Under the pieces are notes generated by a model. It worked only from the letters and a program-made list of their open reading frames with translations. It was not told the DNA's origin and did no database searches. Shown in pieces: positions 9,779 through 18,959 of a DNA stretch of 64,000 bases. How positions within the stretch are numbered: the first letter of the stretch is position 1; the number at the start of each line of letters is the position of its first letter. Source of the DNA: Pseudomonas protegens CHA0 (GTDB lineage Bacteria > Pseudomonadota > Gammaproteobacteria > Pseudomonadales > Pseudomonadaceae); assembly GCF_000397205.1 (NCBI RefSeq), contig NC_021237.1:5563501-5627500 (forward strand), given 5' to 3'. Position numbers and translations under genes: made by a program.

Positions 9779-10624
9779 ATGGATGAGCACCAACCCGGCA
9801 AAGTCTTTAGGCCAGACAAGGATTTCGTGCAGTTTTGGCGAATACCAGAAGGCGACTGTGAGTTGTTATCGGCGCGTTACAGTACTCAGTCTTTTGGCAG
9901 GCATTCACATGATCGGTATGCAGTAGGCGTTATAAGCAGCGGGGTGGAAAAACTCTTCTATAGAGGCAGCTACTACCTGGGCAGCGCCGGCAGTGTGGTC
10001 ACCATCACCCCGGGGGAAATTCATGACGGCCTCCCCGGGCATGACCAGGGCTGGATGTACCGCATGCTTTACCTCGACCCGGGCTGGGTCAACCGGGTGA
10101 TTTTCCAGGGCCGCTTCGGCGCCGAGCACATCCATCTGTTCCAGAATGCCCTGAACCTGGACCCCAGCTTTGCCCTGACCTTCCTCCAGCAACACCAGAT
10201 CATCGAAAATTCCCCACCCAGCCTGGAGCGCGAATCCATCCTCCTGGACCTGGTGACCCAACTCTTCGAACGCAGCGGCGCCCCCATTGCCGCCATCGCC
10301 AGCGCCGAGCGCAGCGCCGTCAAGTTCATCAAGAAGAAGCTCGAAGACGAATACGCCCGGCACATTCCCCTGGAAGAACTGGCGCAACTGGTGGACATGG
10401 ACCCGCTTTACCTGATCCGCGTGTTCAAGAAGACCGTCGGCGTCTCGCCCCACAGCTACCAGATCCAGAAGCGCGTGGCCCAGGTGCAGAACCTGCTGCG
10501 CACCGGCGCCAGCCTGGCGGAAGCCTCGTTCAGCTGCGGCTTCTTCGATCAGAGCCACATGACCCGCGCCTTCAAGAAGGTGGTGGGCATTACCCCCGGC
10601 AGTTTCCGTAACAGCCGCGCCTGA
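9779..10624 (+). CDS. AraC-family transcriptional regulator
   Basis: 281 aa. An N-terminal cupin-like ligand-binding domain (RHSHDRYAVGVISSGVEKLFYRG ... VTITPGEIHDG, read in two parts) is joined to a C-terminal double HTH ending with EASFSCGFFDQSHMTRAFKK, the AraC signature. This subfamily is often found next to genes for amino acid exporters. Transcribed away from the GST/N-hydroxylase/aminotransferase/exporter unit, so it is the likely controller of that unit, responding to a pathway metabolite. Confidence 0.9.
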   Translation: MDEHQPGKVFRPDKDFVQFWRIPEGDCELLSARYSTQSFGRHSHDRYAVGVISSGVEKLFYRGSYYLGSAGSVVTITPGEIHDGLPGHDQGWMYRMLYLDPGWVNRVIFQGRFGAEHIHLFQNALNLDPSFALTFLQQHQIIENSPPSLERESILLDLVTQLFERSGAPIAAIASAERSAVKFIKKKLEDEYARHIPLEELAQLVDMDPLYLIRVFKKTVGVSPHSYQIQKRVAQVQNLLRTGASLAEASFSCGFFDQSHMTRAFKKVVGITPGSFRNSRA

Positions 10625-10673
10625 GGCGCGGCCTTCTTTCCCTGTTGTTCCCGTTTGAGCAAGGACCCGCTGT

Positions 10674-11411
10674 ATGCCCACGATCCAGACCCCGGAATGC
10701 ACCCAACTGCCGGCCGGCGCCGTCGCCTACCCCGATGCCCAGGAGGTGTTCGTCGCCGACCAGCAGGAACTGGCCGAGCACCTGCTGCCGCTGCTGTCCA
10801 TCGACGCCAACCTGATCAACCCCGGCTGGTCCGGGCGCCTGCACCTGCTGAGCCCCATCGAACCCGATGAGGGGCTGGTAGGCGAATTGACGGCAGACTG
10901 CGGCTTTGGCAGCGAACTGCTGAAGACCAACTGGATCGGCTTCAAGATCGAGAACGGCCGCTACCGCCTGTGCGGCGACCCGCGCTACTTCTTCCTGCAC
11001 CCGGGCAATGCCGATCTGCCCGAGCCCCGGCGCAACGTGCGGGCCAGCCTGCAACGCCATTACGCCCAAGAGCACGCCACCTACCAGGCTTCGCGCCAGC
11101 GCTACCAGGAACTCGGCCGCCTGACCTGGCCGGAGGACAGCGACTACCACATGACCTTCATCGACCAGATGGCCGGCATCGCCGAGGGCTATGGCAACTG
11201 GGTGGAAACCGTGGAATTTCCCATGGATATCGTCGAAGCCACGGATGACAGCGGCGACATCGACGTCTGGCCCTTGAGCCCCGCTGGCCGGCGCTTCGAG
11301 CACGCGCTCAGCGTACCGGCCAGCCACTACGGAATCAGCGGCGCCGACCTGATCGTGATGTTCTACGAACCGGTGGAAGGGCTGGTGCTGTTCTGCTTCG
11401 ACTGGTCCTGA
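10674..11411 (+). CDS. Conserved hypothetical protein
   Basis: 245 aa, soluble, no signal peptide, acidic, rich in Trp/Tyr in the C-terminal half (ETVEFPMDIVEATDD, then a C-terminus ending LVLFCFDWS). I do not recognise a family. AAGGA precedes the ATG. It starts 49 bp after the AraC gene on the same strand but shares no obvious theme with it, and is convergent with the OprD gene 16 bp away. Confidence 0.75.
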   Translation: MPTIQTPECTQLPAGAVAYPDAQEVFVADQQELAEHLLPLLSIDANLINPGWSGRLHLLSPIEPDEGLVGELTADCGFGSELLKTNWIGFKIENGRYRLCGDPRYFFLHPGNADLPEPRRNVRASLQRHYAQEHATYQASRQRYQELGRLTWPEDSDYHMTFIDQMAGIAEGYGNWVETVEFPMDIVEATDDSGDIDVWPLSPAGRRFEHALSVPASHYGISGADLIVMFYEPVEGLVLFCFDWS

Positions 11412-11427
11412 GTCCCACCCCGCCCCT

Positions 11428-12783
11428 TCAGAACAGCGCCAGCGGATACTGCACGCGAATCCGCAACTGGTCGATGGAACCATCGGCCTGGGCGCTGTTG
11501 CCTCGGTGCCAGATCTGCGTGGCCCGCAGGTGCAGGCCCTTCAGCGAACCGCTGCTGAAGGTGTAGCTCAAATCCAGGTCGGTTTCGTGATGACGCCCAT
11601 CTTCGCCATACAGGCCACGGTAGATGCTGTTGGCCGGGGCATGACTGCCATCCACTCCCCAGCCCCGCTGATAACGCAGCCCCAGGTTCAGGTCCGGCAG
11701 CCCAAGCCAGGCCAGGCGCTGGTCGTAACGCAATTGCCAGGAGCGTTCCCGTGGCCCGTTGAAATCCGAATAGGGCGCGGAGTTGGCCAGGACGATGGAT
11801 TGCCCGGTCTGGCCGTCTCCGAAACCTATGTAGTCGAACGGGGTATCCGAAAACGAGCGCTGGTAGGCCAGGGTCAAGCGATGGGCATCGAAACGGTACG
11901 CCAGGGCGTGGGAGGCGATCAGGTTGTCGATGGGGCCAAACAACGAGGCGCCGCTATCCCGGGTGCGATACAGGTTGAAGGTGTTGCTCAGGCTGCGCTC
12001 GTCAGCCAGTTCCAGGGTGTGGCCCAGGTTGAGGTAATGCTGGGTCCAGACGTCCTCCAGTTGCCCCAGGTAATAAGCCCCGCGCCATTGCTCGCCCCTG
12101 TAGTTCAGCCCCAGGTACTGGGCGCTGTCGATATTGATCCGCGCCCCGGACAAACGTCCGTATACCGTGGAAATCCCGCCTCGGGCCTTGCTTTCGGTGG
12201 GGCCGGACAAGGCACTCAGCCGCGCCGCTTCCAGGCTCAGCCCGTCCCAGTCGCGCTGTAACTGCCAGCCGTAGGCCATCCCGGGAATGATCCGGCTGTT
12301 GTTGGCCGCCAGTACCGGCGCCTGGGTGGTGAAATTGCCATAACGCAGCTGTGCCTCGGCCACCTTGAGCTTGAGGGCACCGCCAACCTTGCCATGGCTG
12401 TCCCGCGGATGCCCCTTGCCGTCCAGCGCCAGGGTGCCGGTGCCGGTGCGCCCACCGCCACTGTCGAGCTTGAAGGCCTGCATGGCAAAGGCATCGAACC
12501 CCAGGCCCAGAAGCCCGGGGGTAAAACCGGAGCGGTAATACAGCTGCACCGACTGGCCCCACTCCTGGCGATAACCATTGCGCTCACTACGCGGTTTGTA
12601 GCGGTTACGGCCACTGTTGTTGGGCCCGTTGCGGTAATCCCGGGCGAAGTACTGGTTATCGAAAAACATCCGGGCCTCGCCCTCGGTGAACAGCTCCTCC
12701 CAGTCCTCATCTCCAGCCTGGCTGATACCACCCGGGCCCAGCCACAACCCCAGCAGCACAATGCTTGTGCGATACACGGACAT
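11428..12783 (-). CDS. OprD-family outer-membrane porin
   Basis: 451 aa. A signal peptide (MSVYRTSIVLLGLWLGPGG..SQA) is followed by the OprD opening (EGEARMFFDNQYFARDYRN), alternating beta-strand pattern throughout, and a typical beta-barrel end QLRIRVQYPLALF. OprD-family channels take up basic amino acids, peptides or carboxylates; substrate unknown here. Lies 59 bp after the acid phosphatase on the same strand, and the two could be co-transcribed, one releasing and the other importing a compound. Confidence 0.92.
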   Translation of the reverse strand: MSVYRTSIVLLGLWLGPGGISQAGDEDWEELFTEGEARMFFDNQYFARDYRNGPNNSGRNRYKPRSERNGYRQEWGQSVQLYYRSGFTPGLLGLGFDAFAMQAFKLDSGGGRTGTGTLALDGKGHPRDSHGKVGGALKLKVAEAQLRYGNFTTQAPVLAANNSRIIPGMAYGWQLQRDWDGLSLEAARLSALSGPTESKARGGISTVYGRLSGARINIDSAQYLGLNYRGEQWRGAYYLGQLEDVWTQHYLNLGHTLELADERSLSNTFNLYRTRDSGASLFGPIDNLIASHALAYRFDAHRLTLAYQRSFSDTPFDYIGFGDGQTGQSIVLANSAPYSDFNGPRERSWQLRYDQRLAWLGLPDLNLGLRYQRGWGVDGSHAPANSIYRGLYGEDGRHHETDLDLSYTFSSGSLKGLHLRATQIWHRGNSAQADGSIDQLRIRVQYPLALF

Positions 12784-12842
12784 GGCACTGTTCCTTGTCA
12801 GTGAAGGAGCGCCGCCCGTAGCCGGCGCTCAGGGATAGGAGG

Positions 12843-13556
12843 TCAATCCAGGGCCAGGGTGGCGCGCAGTTCGCGCCGGGCCCGGTTGAAGTCGTCAAGG
12901 GCCTCAGGGTTGTGCAGCAGCTCGACGGCCAGGGCCACCGCCGAGATCCGCCCCCCTTCAAGGTCCGTGGGGTAATGCACCCCGGCCACCACTCGGCTTT
13001 GCCCCGCGGCAGCGGCCCGTGCAAACAGCTCGTCACGCTTTTCCGGGACCATTCGCGCCAGGAGAATGGCGCTCAGGTAGGCATCCATGGTGTGCCCGCT
13101 GGGGTAGGACTCGCCCATCGGCGGCGCCAGCACCGGCTTTACCTCGGCGCTCAGCTCATAAGGCCGGGGGCGGGCGAAATGGGCCTTGGTAGGCATCAGG
13201 GTTTGCACCAGGTCCTTGAGGGTGCGGCGGAAGAACTGCGCAGTCAGCGGGTGCCGGTCGAGAGTGAACTGCGGCCCGAAAATCTCCCCGGCAAAGGGAA
13301 ATACCGCGTCGCTCAGATGATCGTCGCGTTTGGCCTGCGCCACCTGCTGCGGCGTGCGTTGGCCCTGGACCAGCAGTACGGTCTCCAGGTCCTGGCGGTC
13401 CTCGGAGCTGCCGGCAAGTGGTGGTGGAGGCAGGAAGGCCGCCAGATCCAGCGCCTGAGGCGCCAGGTAGGGCTGCACCGGCGGCTGCGCCGCATGAGTG
13501 CCAAGACTGACGATCAGCAAAATAGCGCCCAGCATGGCTAAAGGTTTACCAGTCAT
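12843..13556 (-). CDS. Class A acid phosphatase (PAP2 superfamily), periplasmic
   Basis: 237 aa with a signal peptide (MTGKPLAMLGAILLIVSLGTHA). All three PAP2 motifs are present: KAHFARPRP (K-x6-RP), YPSGHT (PSGH with the acid/base His) and SRVVAGVHYPTD (SR-x5-H-x3-D with the nucleophilic His). Non-specific acid phosphatase of the PhoC/PhoN type, acting in the periplasm on organic phosphate esters. Confidence 0.92.
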   Translation of the reverse strand: MTGKPLAMLGAILLIVSLGTHAAQPPVQPYLAPQALDLAAFLPPPPLAGSSEDRQDLETVLLVQGQRTPQQVAQAKRDDHLSDAVFPFAGEIFGPQFTLDRHPLTAQFFRRTLKDLVQTLMPTKAHFARPRPYELSAEVKPVLAPPMGESYPSGHTMDAYLSAILLARMVPEKRDELFARAAAAGQSRVVAGVHYPTDLEGGRISAVALAVELLHNPEALDDFNRARRELRATLALD

Positions 13557-13641
13557 GAAGCAGATCCTTTCTTTGGGACGAGCAATAGCGGCCCGCGACA
13601 GAGGCCACAGACAGAGAAGTGCGATTGCAGGAAGGACAAAC

Positions 13642-13800
13642 TCAGGGCGGCGCTTGAGGCCGTGATGTCTGGCGCATGCCAGTGGACGAACAGCGGAAGA
13701 CGTGATGTTCAGAACCTTGGCCCGGGGCCAGGTACTGCACAGGCGGATCGATCAATGTCCAGGCGGCAGGCGCGTTCCGGACGACCAGGGTTGCGTTCAT
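13642..13800 (-). CDS. Possible small hypothetical protein
   Basis: 52 codons starting MNATLVVRNAPAAWTLIDPP, with GGTGGG four bases before the ATG. It occupies part of the 455-bp gap between the acid phosphatase and the sensor kinase. The protein looks soluble and has no recognised motif. It may be a real small gene or chance; the rest of the gap shows nothing convincing. Confidence 0.28.
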   Translation of the reverse strand: MNATLVVRNAPAAWTLIDPPVQYLAPGQGSEHHVFRCSSTGMRQTSRPQAPP

Positions 13801-14011
13801 GGTGCCCACCGTTCTTGTTGTTATCGGTTTCGGCGAGGGTGCGCCCAGGGGCGCGGTAGTGCCTGATCGAGTATCCCGGCGCATCAGGGCAGAAACCATC
13901 CTGCAAATGCAGGATGGCGCAAGTCACGCTACGGGCAGCTTGAAAAAAAGCCCAGCGGGCCAGGGCAGGAGGCAATGGAGCTCTGACGCAAACCCTCAAC
14001 TGCGGCAGCGG

Positions 14012-15352
14012 CTACAGCGGCAACTCCACCCGCGCCTCCAGCCCACCGCCTTCACGATTGAACAGCCGCAACTCGCCGCCGTGTTCGCGGACAATGGCCC
14101 GTGCTGCCGATAGCCCCAGGCCCACGCCGCCGGTGCTCTTGTTGCGCGAGCTCTCCAGCCGGAAGAATGGTGCAAACACCTGTTCCAGAGCCTCGGGTGG
14201 AATCCCCGGGCCACGATCGAGCACGCGTACCCGCACCTGATCCGCCCCCTGTTCCAGCGCGATGGCTGGCTGCGCACCGTACTTGAGCGCGTTGTCCAGC
14301 AGGTTGGTCATCACCCGCTTGAGCCCCAGGGGCCGGCCGCAATACACCAGACGCGGCGGCCCGGTGAAGAGGATTTCCATGGACTGGTCGCGGTAGTCGT
14401 CCACCAGGGTCTGCAACAGTTCGGCCAGGTCGAAATGGGTGGCCTGCTCCAGCCGCGCATCGTCGCGGAAGAACTCCAGGGCCGAATTGATCATCGCCTG
14501 CATCTCATCCACATCGCGGAACAGGCGCTGCTGCTGGTCGGCATCCTCGATGAACTCACCGCGCAGGCGCATGCGGGTCAGCGGTGTGCGCAGGTCATGG
14601 GAGATGGCCGCGAGCATCTGGGTGCGGTCCTTGATGAAGTGCTGCAACTGCGCCTGCATGGCGTTAAAGGCAAGAATCGCCTGACGGATCTCGTGGGGCC
14701 CCACCGGATCGATGGGCGGCGCGCGAAAGTCCACGGCAAAGCGCCGGGCGCCCTGGGCGAACTGCTGCAGCGGCTTGGCCAGCCGGCGAGTGGCAATCAA
14801 GGCCACCAGGCCGGTGGAAATCAGCACCAGGGCAATTACGATCAGGTTGCGCGTGCCCTCCTCCAGCCCCCAACTGCGTGACGCCGAAGAAAACATCAGC
14901 CAGCTTTGGTCGCTCAACTGCACCAGCAGCGCGTAGCGACCTTGGTCGCTTCGCCAGTCGCTGGGCTGATAGGCCTCGATATGCCGCTGCGGTGGGCCGA
15001 GCAAGGCGCGAAACGCCTCGGAGCCGTCGCGGTATTCGGAGTCTTCCAGCAGCGGCAGATCCAGGCCCTGCCGTGTCGCCTGCCAGACAATGCTCAGGTG
15101 ATCGGTGCTGACCGAAGCCGCCAACCGCGAGCGCTGGCCCGGCTCCGAGGCCTCGACCATGCGCACGATGGCCGCGGACTTCTCCAGCAACCCGGTTTCC
15201 GCCAGTGGCGGATAAGCCCAGACCCCGGCCAACTGCACGAACAGCGCATTGAACGCCAGGGCCGTGAGCATGGCCATGATGATGGTCAGGGCGATCCAGC
15301 GCGCCACGGTGTCGCGCAGGCGATAACGCCACAAAGGCTTGATCAGCTTCAC
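14012..15352 (-). CDS. Two-component sensor histidine kinase
   Basis: 446 aa. Membrane helix near residues 18-40, periplasmic sensor of ~125 residues, second helix near 170-190, HAMP linker, then the kinase core: H-box ISHDLRTPLTRMRLRGEF, N-box MTNLLDNALKYG, G-boxes DRGPGIPPE and GGVGLGLSAAR. The ATG overlaps the regulator stop by 4 bp. EnvZ-like architecture; the signal is unknown. The nearby acid phosphatase and porin are possible targets. Confidence 0.93.
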   Translation of the reverse strand: MKLIKPLWRYRLRDTVARWIALTIIMAMLTALAFNALFVQLAGVWAYPPLAETGLLEKSAAIVRMVEASEPGQRSRLAASVSTDHLSIVWQATRQGLDLPLLEDSEYRDGSEAFRALLGPPQRHIEAYQPSDWRSDQGRYALLVQLSDQSWLMFSSASRSWGLEEGTRNLIVIALVLISTGLVALIATRRLAKPLQQFAQGARRFAVDFRAPPIDPVGPHEIRQAILAFNAMQAQLQHFIKDRTQMLAAISHDLRTPLTRMRLRGEFIEDADQQQRLFRDVDEMQAMINSALEFFRDDARLEQATHFDLAELLQTLVDDYRDQSMEILFTGPPRLVYCGRPLGLKRVMTNLLDNALKYGAQPAIALEQGADQVRVRVLDRGPGIPPEALEQVFAPFFRLESSRNKSTGGVGLGLSAARAIVREHGGELRLFNREGGGLEARVELPL

Positions 15353-16059
15353 TGGCGGGTCACGCTGGGGGTGAACAGATAGCCGCCGTTGCGTACCGTG
15401 CGAATCATCGCCGGGCGCTTGGTGTCGAACTCCAGCTTGCGCCGCAGGCGGCTGACCTGGACATCGATGCTGCGATCGAAGGCGTCATGGGCCTGGCCCC
15501 GGGCCAGGTCCAGCAACTGCTCGCGGGTGAGGATGCGTTGCGGGTGCTCGACAAACACCAGCAGCAGGTCGAACTCCCCCGCCGACAGCGGAATCATCAC
15601 CTGGTCCGGCGAGCGCAGCTCACGGCGAGTCAGGTCCAGCTGCCAGTCGGCGAACTTGATCAGCGGCCGCGGCACGTCCGCGCTCATCGGCCGGTTCTCC
15701 CCGGCCCGGCGCAGCACCGCCCGCACACGGGCCAGCAGTTCGCGGGCATCGAAGGGCTTGCTCAGGTAATCGTCGGCGCCCATCTCCAGGCCCACCACCC
15801 GGTCGCTCAACTCGCCCATGGCGGTGAGCATGATCACCGGCGTGGCGTGCTGCTGGCGCAAGCGCTGGCACAGGGTCAGGCCGTTGTCGCCGGGGAGCAT
15901 CAGGTCGAGGATGATCAGGTCCGGCACCTCCCGCTCCAGAGCCGCCCACAGCGACGCACCATCGGTGGCCACCACCACATGGTAGCCCTGTTGGACAAAA
16001 AATTTCTTCAGCAGAGCGAGGACTTCAATGTCGTCGTCCACGATCAAAAGACGGCTCAC
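15349..16059 (-). CDS. OmpR-family response regulator
   Basis: 236 aa. Receiver domain with acidic pocket LIVDDDIEVLALL, phospho-acceptor Asp in LIILDLMLPGDNG and conserved Lys in YLSKPFD, then an OmpR winged helix (DAFDRSIDVQVSRLRRKLE ... MIRTVRNGGYLF). First gene of the pair with the histidine kinase, translationally coupled to it. Confidence 0.95.
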   Translation of the reverse strand: MSRLLIVDDDIEVLALLKKFFVQQGYHVVVATDGASLWAALEREVPDLIILDLMLPGDNGLTLCQRLRQQHATPVIMLTAMGELSDRVVGLEMGADDYLSKPFDARELLARVRAVLRRAGENRPMSADVPRPLIKFADWQLDLTRRELRSPDQVMIPLSAGEFDLLLVFVEHPQRILTREQLLDLARGQAHDAFDRSIDVQVSRLRRKLEFDTKRPAMIRTVRNGGYLFTPSVTRQ

Positions 16060-16226
16060 CAGCAGGCATCACTCAAGGTCGGAAAGAGCCGTTATCTAAA
16101 ACCATTCGGCGCGGCCCGTCATATATTTCAACGTGGTAACAAACCTTCAGCCACGCAATAAAGCAGACATCTTTGCGCAAGGTTCACCTGCCAGCATCGG
16201 CTTCCCCTTGCTGGAGAACCCTGACC

Positions 16227-16556
16227 ATGCGCCTGCTCAAACCCGCCTCGGCCCCAGCCCCTCTTGCCGCAAAGGAGCTGCCCGTGCCCACCTGCGAACA
16301 ACACGCCCTGATGCTGCTGCAACGCGTGACCAAGCTCGACAACGCCAGCCTGCATTGCCGCGAAGTCAGCCTGCGCATGTCTGAAGACCAGAATCACCTG
16401 GTGCTGACCCGCTACAGCGAGCACTACAGCCCCGAGGGCATGGAGTGGGTGGAGCGCAAGCATCGGGTGTCGGTGACCGACCTGCTGCGCTGGGTGATCG
16501 AGCAGGGCCAGCCGCAGAGCATTGAACGCGGAGAAGAACACAAGGCCTCGGCCTGA
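16227..16556 (+). CDS. Conserved hypothetical protein
   Basis: 109 aa from the ATG at 16227, the first with a purine-rich site (GGAG) upstream. Soluble; the second half has an alternating charged pattern (SEDQNHLVLTRYSEHYSPEG). No family recognised. Transcribed divergently from the two-component system, and followed at once by a REP-like inverted repeat that may serve as its transcript end. Confidence 0.6.
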   Translation: MRLLKPASAPAPLAAKELPVPTCEQHALMLLQRVTKLDNASLHCREVSLRMSEDQNHLVLTRYSEHYSPEGMEWVERKHRVSVTDLLRWVIEQGQPQSIERGEEHKASA

Positions 16557-16560
16557 GGCC

Positions 16561-16610
16561 TGTAGGGGCGAGCTTGCTCGTGACGATCGCGCGCAAGCTC
16601 GCCCCTACAG
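16561..16610. repeat. REP-like inverted repeat pair
   Basis: The left arm begins TGTAGGGGCGAGCTTGCTCG and the right arm ends GCAAGCTCGCCCCTACAG, a near-perfect long hairpin. The core GGCGAGCTTGCTCG is the common pseudomonad REP motif, seen as a single copy again near 44.68 kb. Intergenic, just after a stop codon. Confidence 0.8.
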
Positions 16611-16654
16611 AACTCCGCTAACTGATCTGACTGGCCGTGGCCACAGAGGCGCCC

Positions 16655-17824
16655 CTAAGTCTCTTCGGCAGACGCCTGTCTGCCCGCCTCCCCACGAACA
16701 CCAACCTCTCGACACGCCAACGCACTCACCGCCAGACACCCCGCCGCCAGCGAATACACCCACACCGTGGACGCCATCGGCAGCAGCAAGCCGGCGATCA
16801 AGGGCCCGACCCCGGCGCCGATATCCCGCCACACCGCATTGGCCGCCAGGGCTCGCACCCTGCCCGCCCCCGGATGCCGCTGTGCAACCACCGTGACCAC
16901 CAACGGCAATTGCAGGGCCCGCAACACCAGCACCAGGGCGCCGCCGACAATCAGCCAATGGCAACCAAAGCCCACCAGGGCCACAGAGGTCAGCAGGGAG
17001 AAGACGATCAACATCCGTGTTGCGCCCCAGCGTTGTGCAGCGAGGCCGCCCAGGGGGCTCAGGAGCATTTCCGAAACGTAGCGCAGGGCCAGAAGCCCGC
17101 CCGCCACCAGTACCGCATTGCCCGCCATCAGTTGCTCGGCCTGCAGCGACAGGCCAATGATGAACAGACCATCCAGCACCAGCCCTTCGATAAAGGACCA
17201 TAGCGCCACGCTGTCGGGGCGCTGAAAACGGCGGCTGGAACTGGCCAGTGGATGGGGTTTGCTCGGCAGGCCGAAGGCCAGGAGCAGGGCGACCAGCGAC
17301 GTCAGGGCCATAAGAAGGAAGATCACTCGCGGGCCATATTCGACGCTGACCAGCGCGCCCAGGGGCAAGGCCAGCATCGGCCCGGTGGCGATCAGCGCCC
17401 GGGAGCGGCCGGTGCGGCGGGCGGCGCCCGTGGGCTCGGCGGTGGCCATAACCTGGGTTGAAAGGTTGAGGGCCGCGTAGGTCAGGCCCCAGCCCAGGCG
17501 CAACAGCAGCAGCCACCAGAAACCGGACAAGGTGGCGTAACCCAGGGCGCAGAGGGCGGCGGTGGCGGCGGCCAGCACGCAGACCGGGCGATCACCGCGG
17601 CGGGCGTAGAAGCGCATCACATGGCTATAGCCGAAGATCCGCACCAGGCGGTTGGCTGCCAGCAACAGGCCGGCTTCGGCCAGAGTCACGCCGAAGGCCT
17701 CGTGCTGCATGGGCAGCAACAGGTAGAGCAAGGTGTCGCCGGGCAGGCACAGGCCGAGGATCGAGGCGGCGCGGGCGGAAGCCTTGTCGGTGGTGCGGGC
17801 GTGGGTATCGGGCATGGCAGGCAA
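16655..17824 (-). CDS. MFS transporter
   Basis: 389 aa, about twelve membrane helices, with a cytoplasmic loop after helix 6 (GLPSKPHPLASSSRRFQRPD). The intra-repeat motif SHVMRFYARRGDRP after helix 2 resembles MFS motif A. Divergent from a LysR gene; the 92-bp gap contains an operator-like palindrome, so the regulator probably controls this carrier. Drug efflux or metabolite export is typical for such pairs; the substrate cannot be read from sequence. Confidence 0.87.
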   Translation of the reverse strand: MPAMPDTHARTTDKASARAASILGLCLPGDTLLYLLLPMQHEAFGVTLAEAGLLLAANRLVRIFGYSHVMRFYARRGDRPVCVLAAATAALCALGYATLSGFWWLLLLRLGWGLTYAALNLSTQVMATAEPTGAARRTGRSRALIATGPMLALPLGALVSVEYGPRVIFLLMALTSLVALLLAFGLPSKPHPLASSSRRFQRPDSVALWSFIEGLVLDGLFIIGLSLQAEQLMAGNAVLVAGGLLALRYVSEMLLSPLGGLAAQRWGATRMLIVFSLLTSVALVGFGCHWLIVGGALVLVLRALQLPLVVTVVAQRHPGAGRVRALAANAVWRDIGAGVGPLIAGLLLPMASTVWVYSLAAGCLAVSALACREVGVRGEAGRQASAEET

Positions 17825-17896
17825 ACCGGCAGGTCATGAACGGCGTTCAGCGTGACCTTCTGTTGCGGCACTGACAAACGCTTTAATTGCGCCATA

Positions 17897-17919
17897 CATG
17901 TGACTAAATTAGACACATG
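17897..17919. promoter_or_regulatory. Palindromic LysR-type operator overlapping the regulator start codon
   Basis: 23-bp palindrome with outer arms CATGTG (17897-17902) and CACATG (17914-17919) around the inner palindrome CTAAATTAG, with a single non-complementary pair. It contains the T-N11-A spacing of LysR boxes. The last three bases are the ATG of the LysR gene itself, and the divergent MFS gene starts 73 bp to the left. Confidence 0.65.
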
Positions 17920-18852
17920 ATCACTGACCTGCCGCCCCTGAACGCCGTCCGCGCCTTTGCCGCCGCTGCTCGCCACGAGAGTTTCAGCCGCGCCGCCGAA
18001 GAACTGCATGTGAGCCACAGCGCGGTGAGCCGCCATATCAAGTTGCTGGAAGAGCACCTGGGGGTGCTGCTGTTCGAGCGGCGCATCCGCCAGTCGGTGC
18101 TCACCCCTGCCGGGCAAGCCTTCCATGAGCAGGTCAGCGTGGCCCTGGCCCAGATCGCCAATGCCGCCGCCTCCCTGCGCCGCGGCGCGGCCCTGCGCAA
18201 GGTCACCATCAATGTGCGGCCGTCCTTCGCGGTGCGCTGGCTGATTCCCCGCTTGCCGCAGTTCATGGCGCTGTACCCGCAGATCCAGCCGGAGGTGGTG
18301 ACCAGCACCCTGCTCCCCGATCCCGCCAAGGAAACCTTCGACCTGGTGATTCGCCGCGGGCGCTCGGGCTGGGCAACCACGCTGCAACCCCAACGCCTGC
18401 TGGAAGACGAAATCCTGGTGGTGGCAGCGCCGTCGCTGTTGCACAGCACAGCACTGAACAGCCCCGATGATCTGTCGCGACATACCTTGCTGGTCAGCCG
18501 CACCCGCGCCAGCGACTGGCAGAAGTGGCTGGAGCACTGCGGCCTGAAACCGCTGCGCACCTCGCCGACCTTGCATTTCGACCATATGCACTTCGTGCTC
18601 CAGGCCTGCGTCGACGGGCTGGGCCTGGCGCTGTGCCCGGCATCGTTGCTGGCCAAGGACCTGGCCAGCGGCCGCCTGATCTGCCCCTTGCCGGACCTGC
18701 GTCAGCCCCTGACCCGCTATTACTACGCGCTGGCCAGTGATGCGGCCCCCGAAGCCCAGGTGTTTATCGACTGGATGCTGGCGCAGATTCACCAGGACGC
18801 CATGGATAATCAGGTACAACAGCTTGCGGGCAATGCGGGCCCACGCCCATAA
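17917..18852 (+). CDS. LysR-family transcriptional regulator (GcvA-like)
   Basis: 311 aa. N-terminal winged HTH (LPPLNAVRAFAAAARHESFS, then HVSHSAVSRHIKLLEEHLGV) followed by a LysR substrate-binding domain. The HTH begins six residues after the Met, so the start is fixed, yet no Shine-Dalgarno sequence precedes it and the ATG lies inside a palindrome; a leaderless or operator-occluded start is likely. Probable controller of the divergent MFS gene and of itself. Confidence 0.92.
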   Translation: MITDLPPLNAVRAFAAAARHESFSRAAEELHVSHSAVSRHIKLLEEHLGVLLFERRIRQSVLTPAGQAFHEQVSVALAQIANAAASLRRGAALRKVTINVRPSFAVRWLIPRLPQFMALYPQIQPEVVTSTLLPDPAKETFDLVIRRGRSGWATTLQPQRLLEDEILVVAAPSLLHSTALNSPDDLSRHTLLVSRTRASDWQKWLEHCGLKPLRTSPTLHFDHMHFVLQACVDGLGLALCPASLLAKDLASGRLICPLPDLRQPLTRYYYALASDAAPEAQVFIDWMLAQIHQDAMDNQVQQLAGNAGPRP

Positions 18853-18959
18853 ATAATCGGATACAAAAGCCTTGCTCCAGCCCGCGCAACCGACGTTTCT
18901 TCGACATCGGCTGCGCTACCATTTCGCCCCCTTTGCAACCGCTAGAGATCCCGCAGCAG

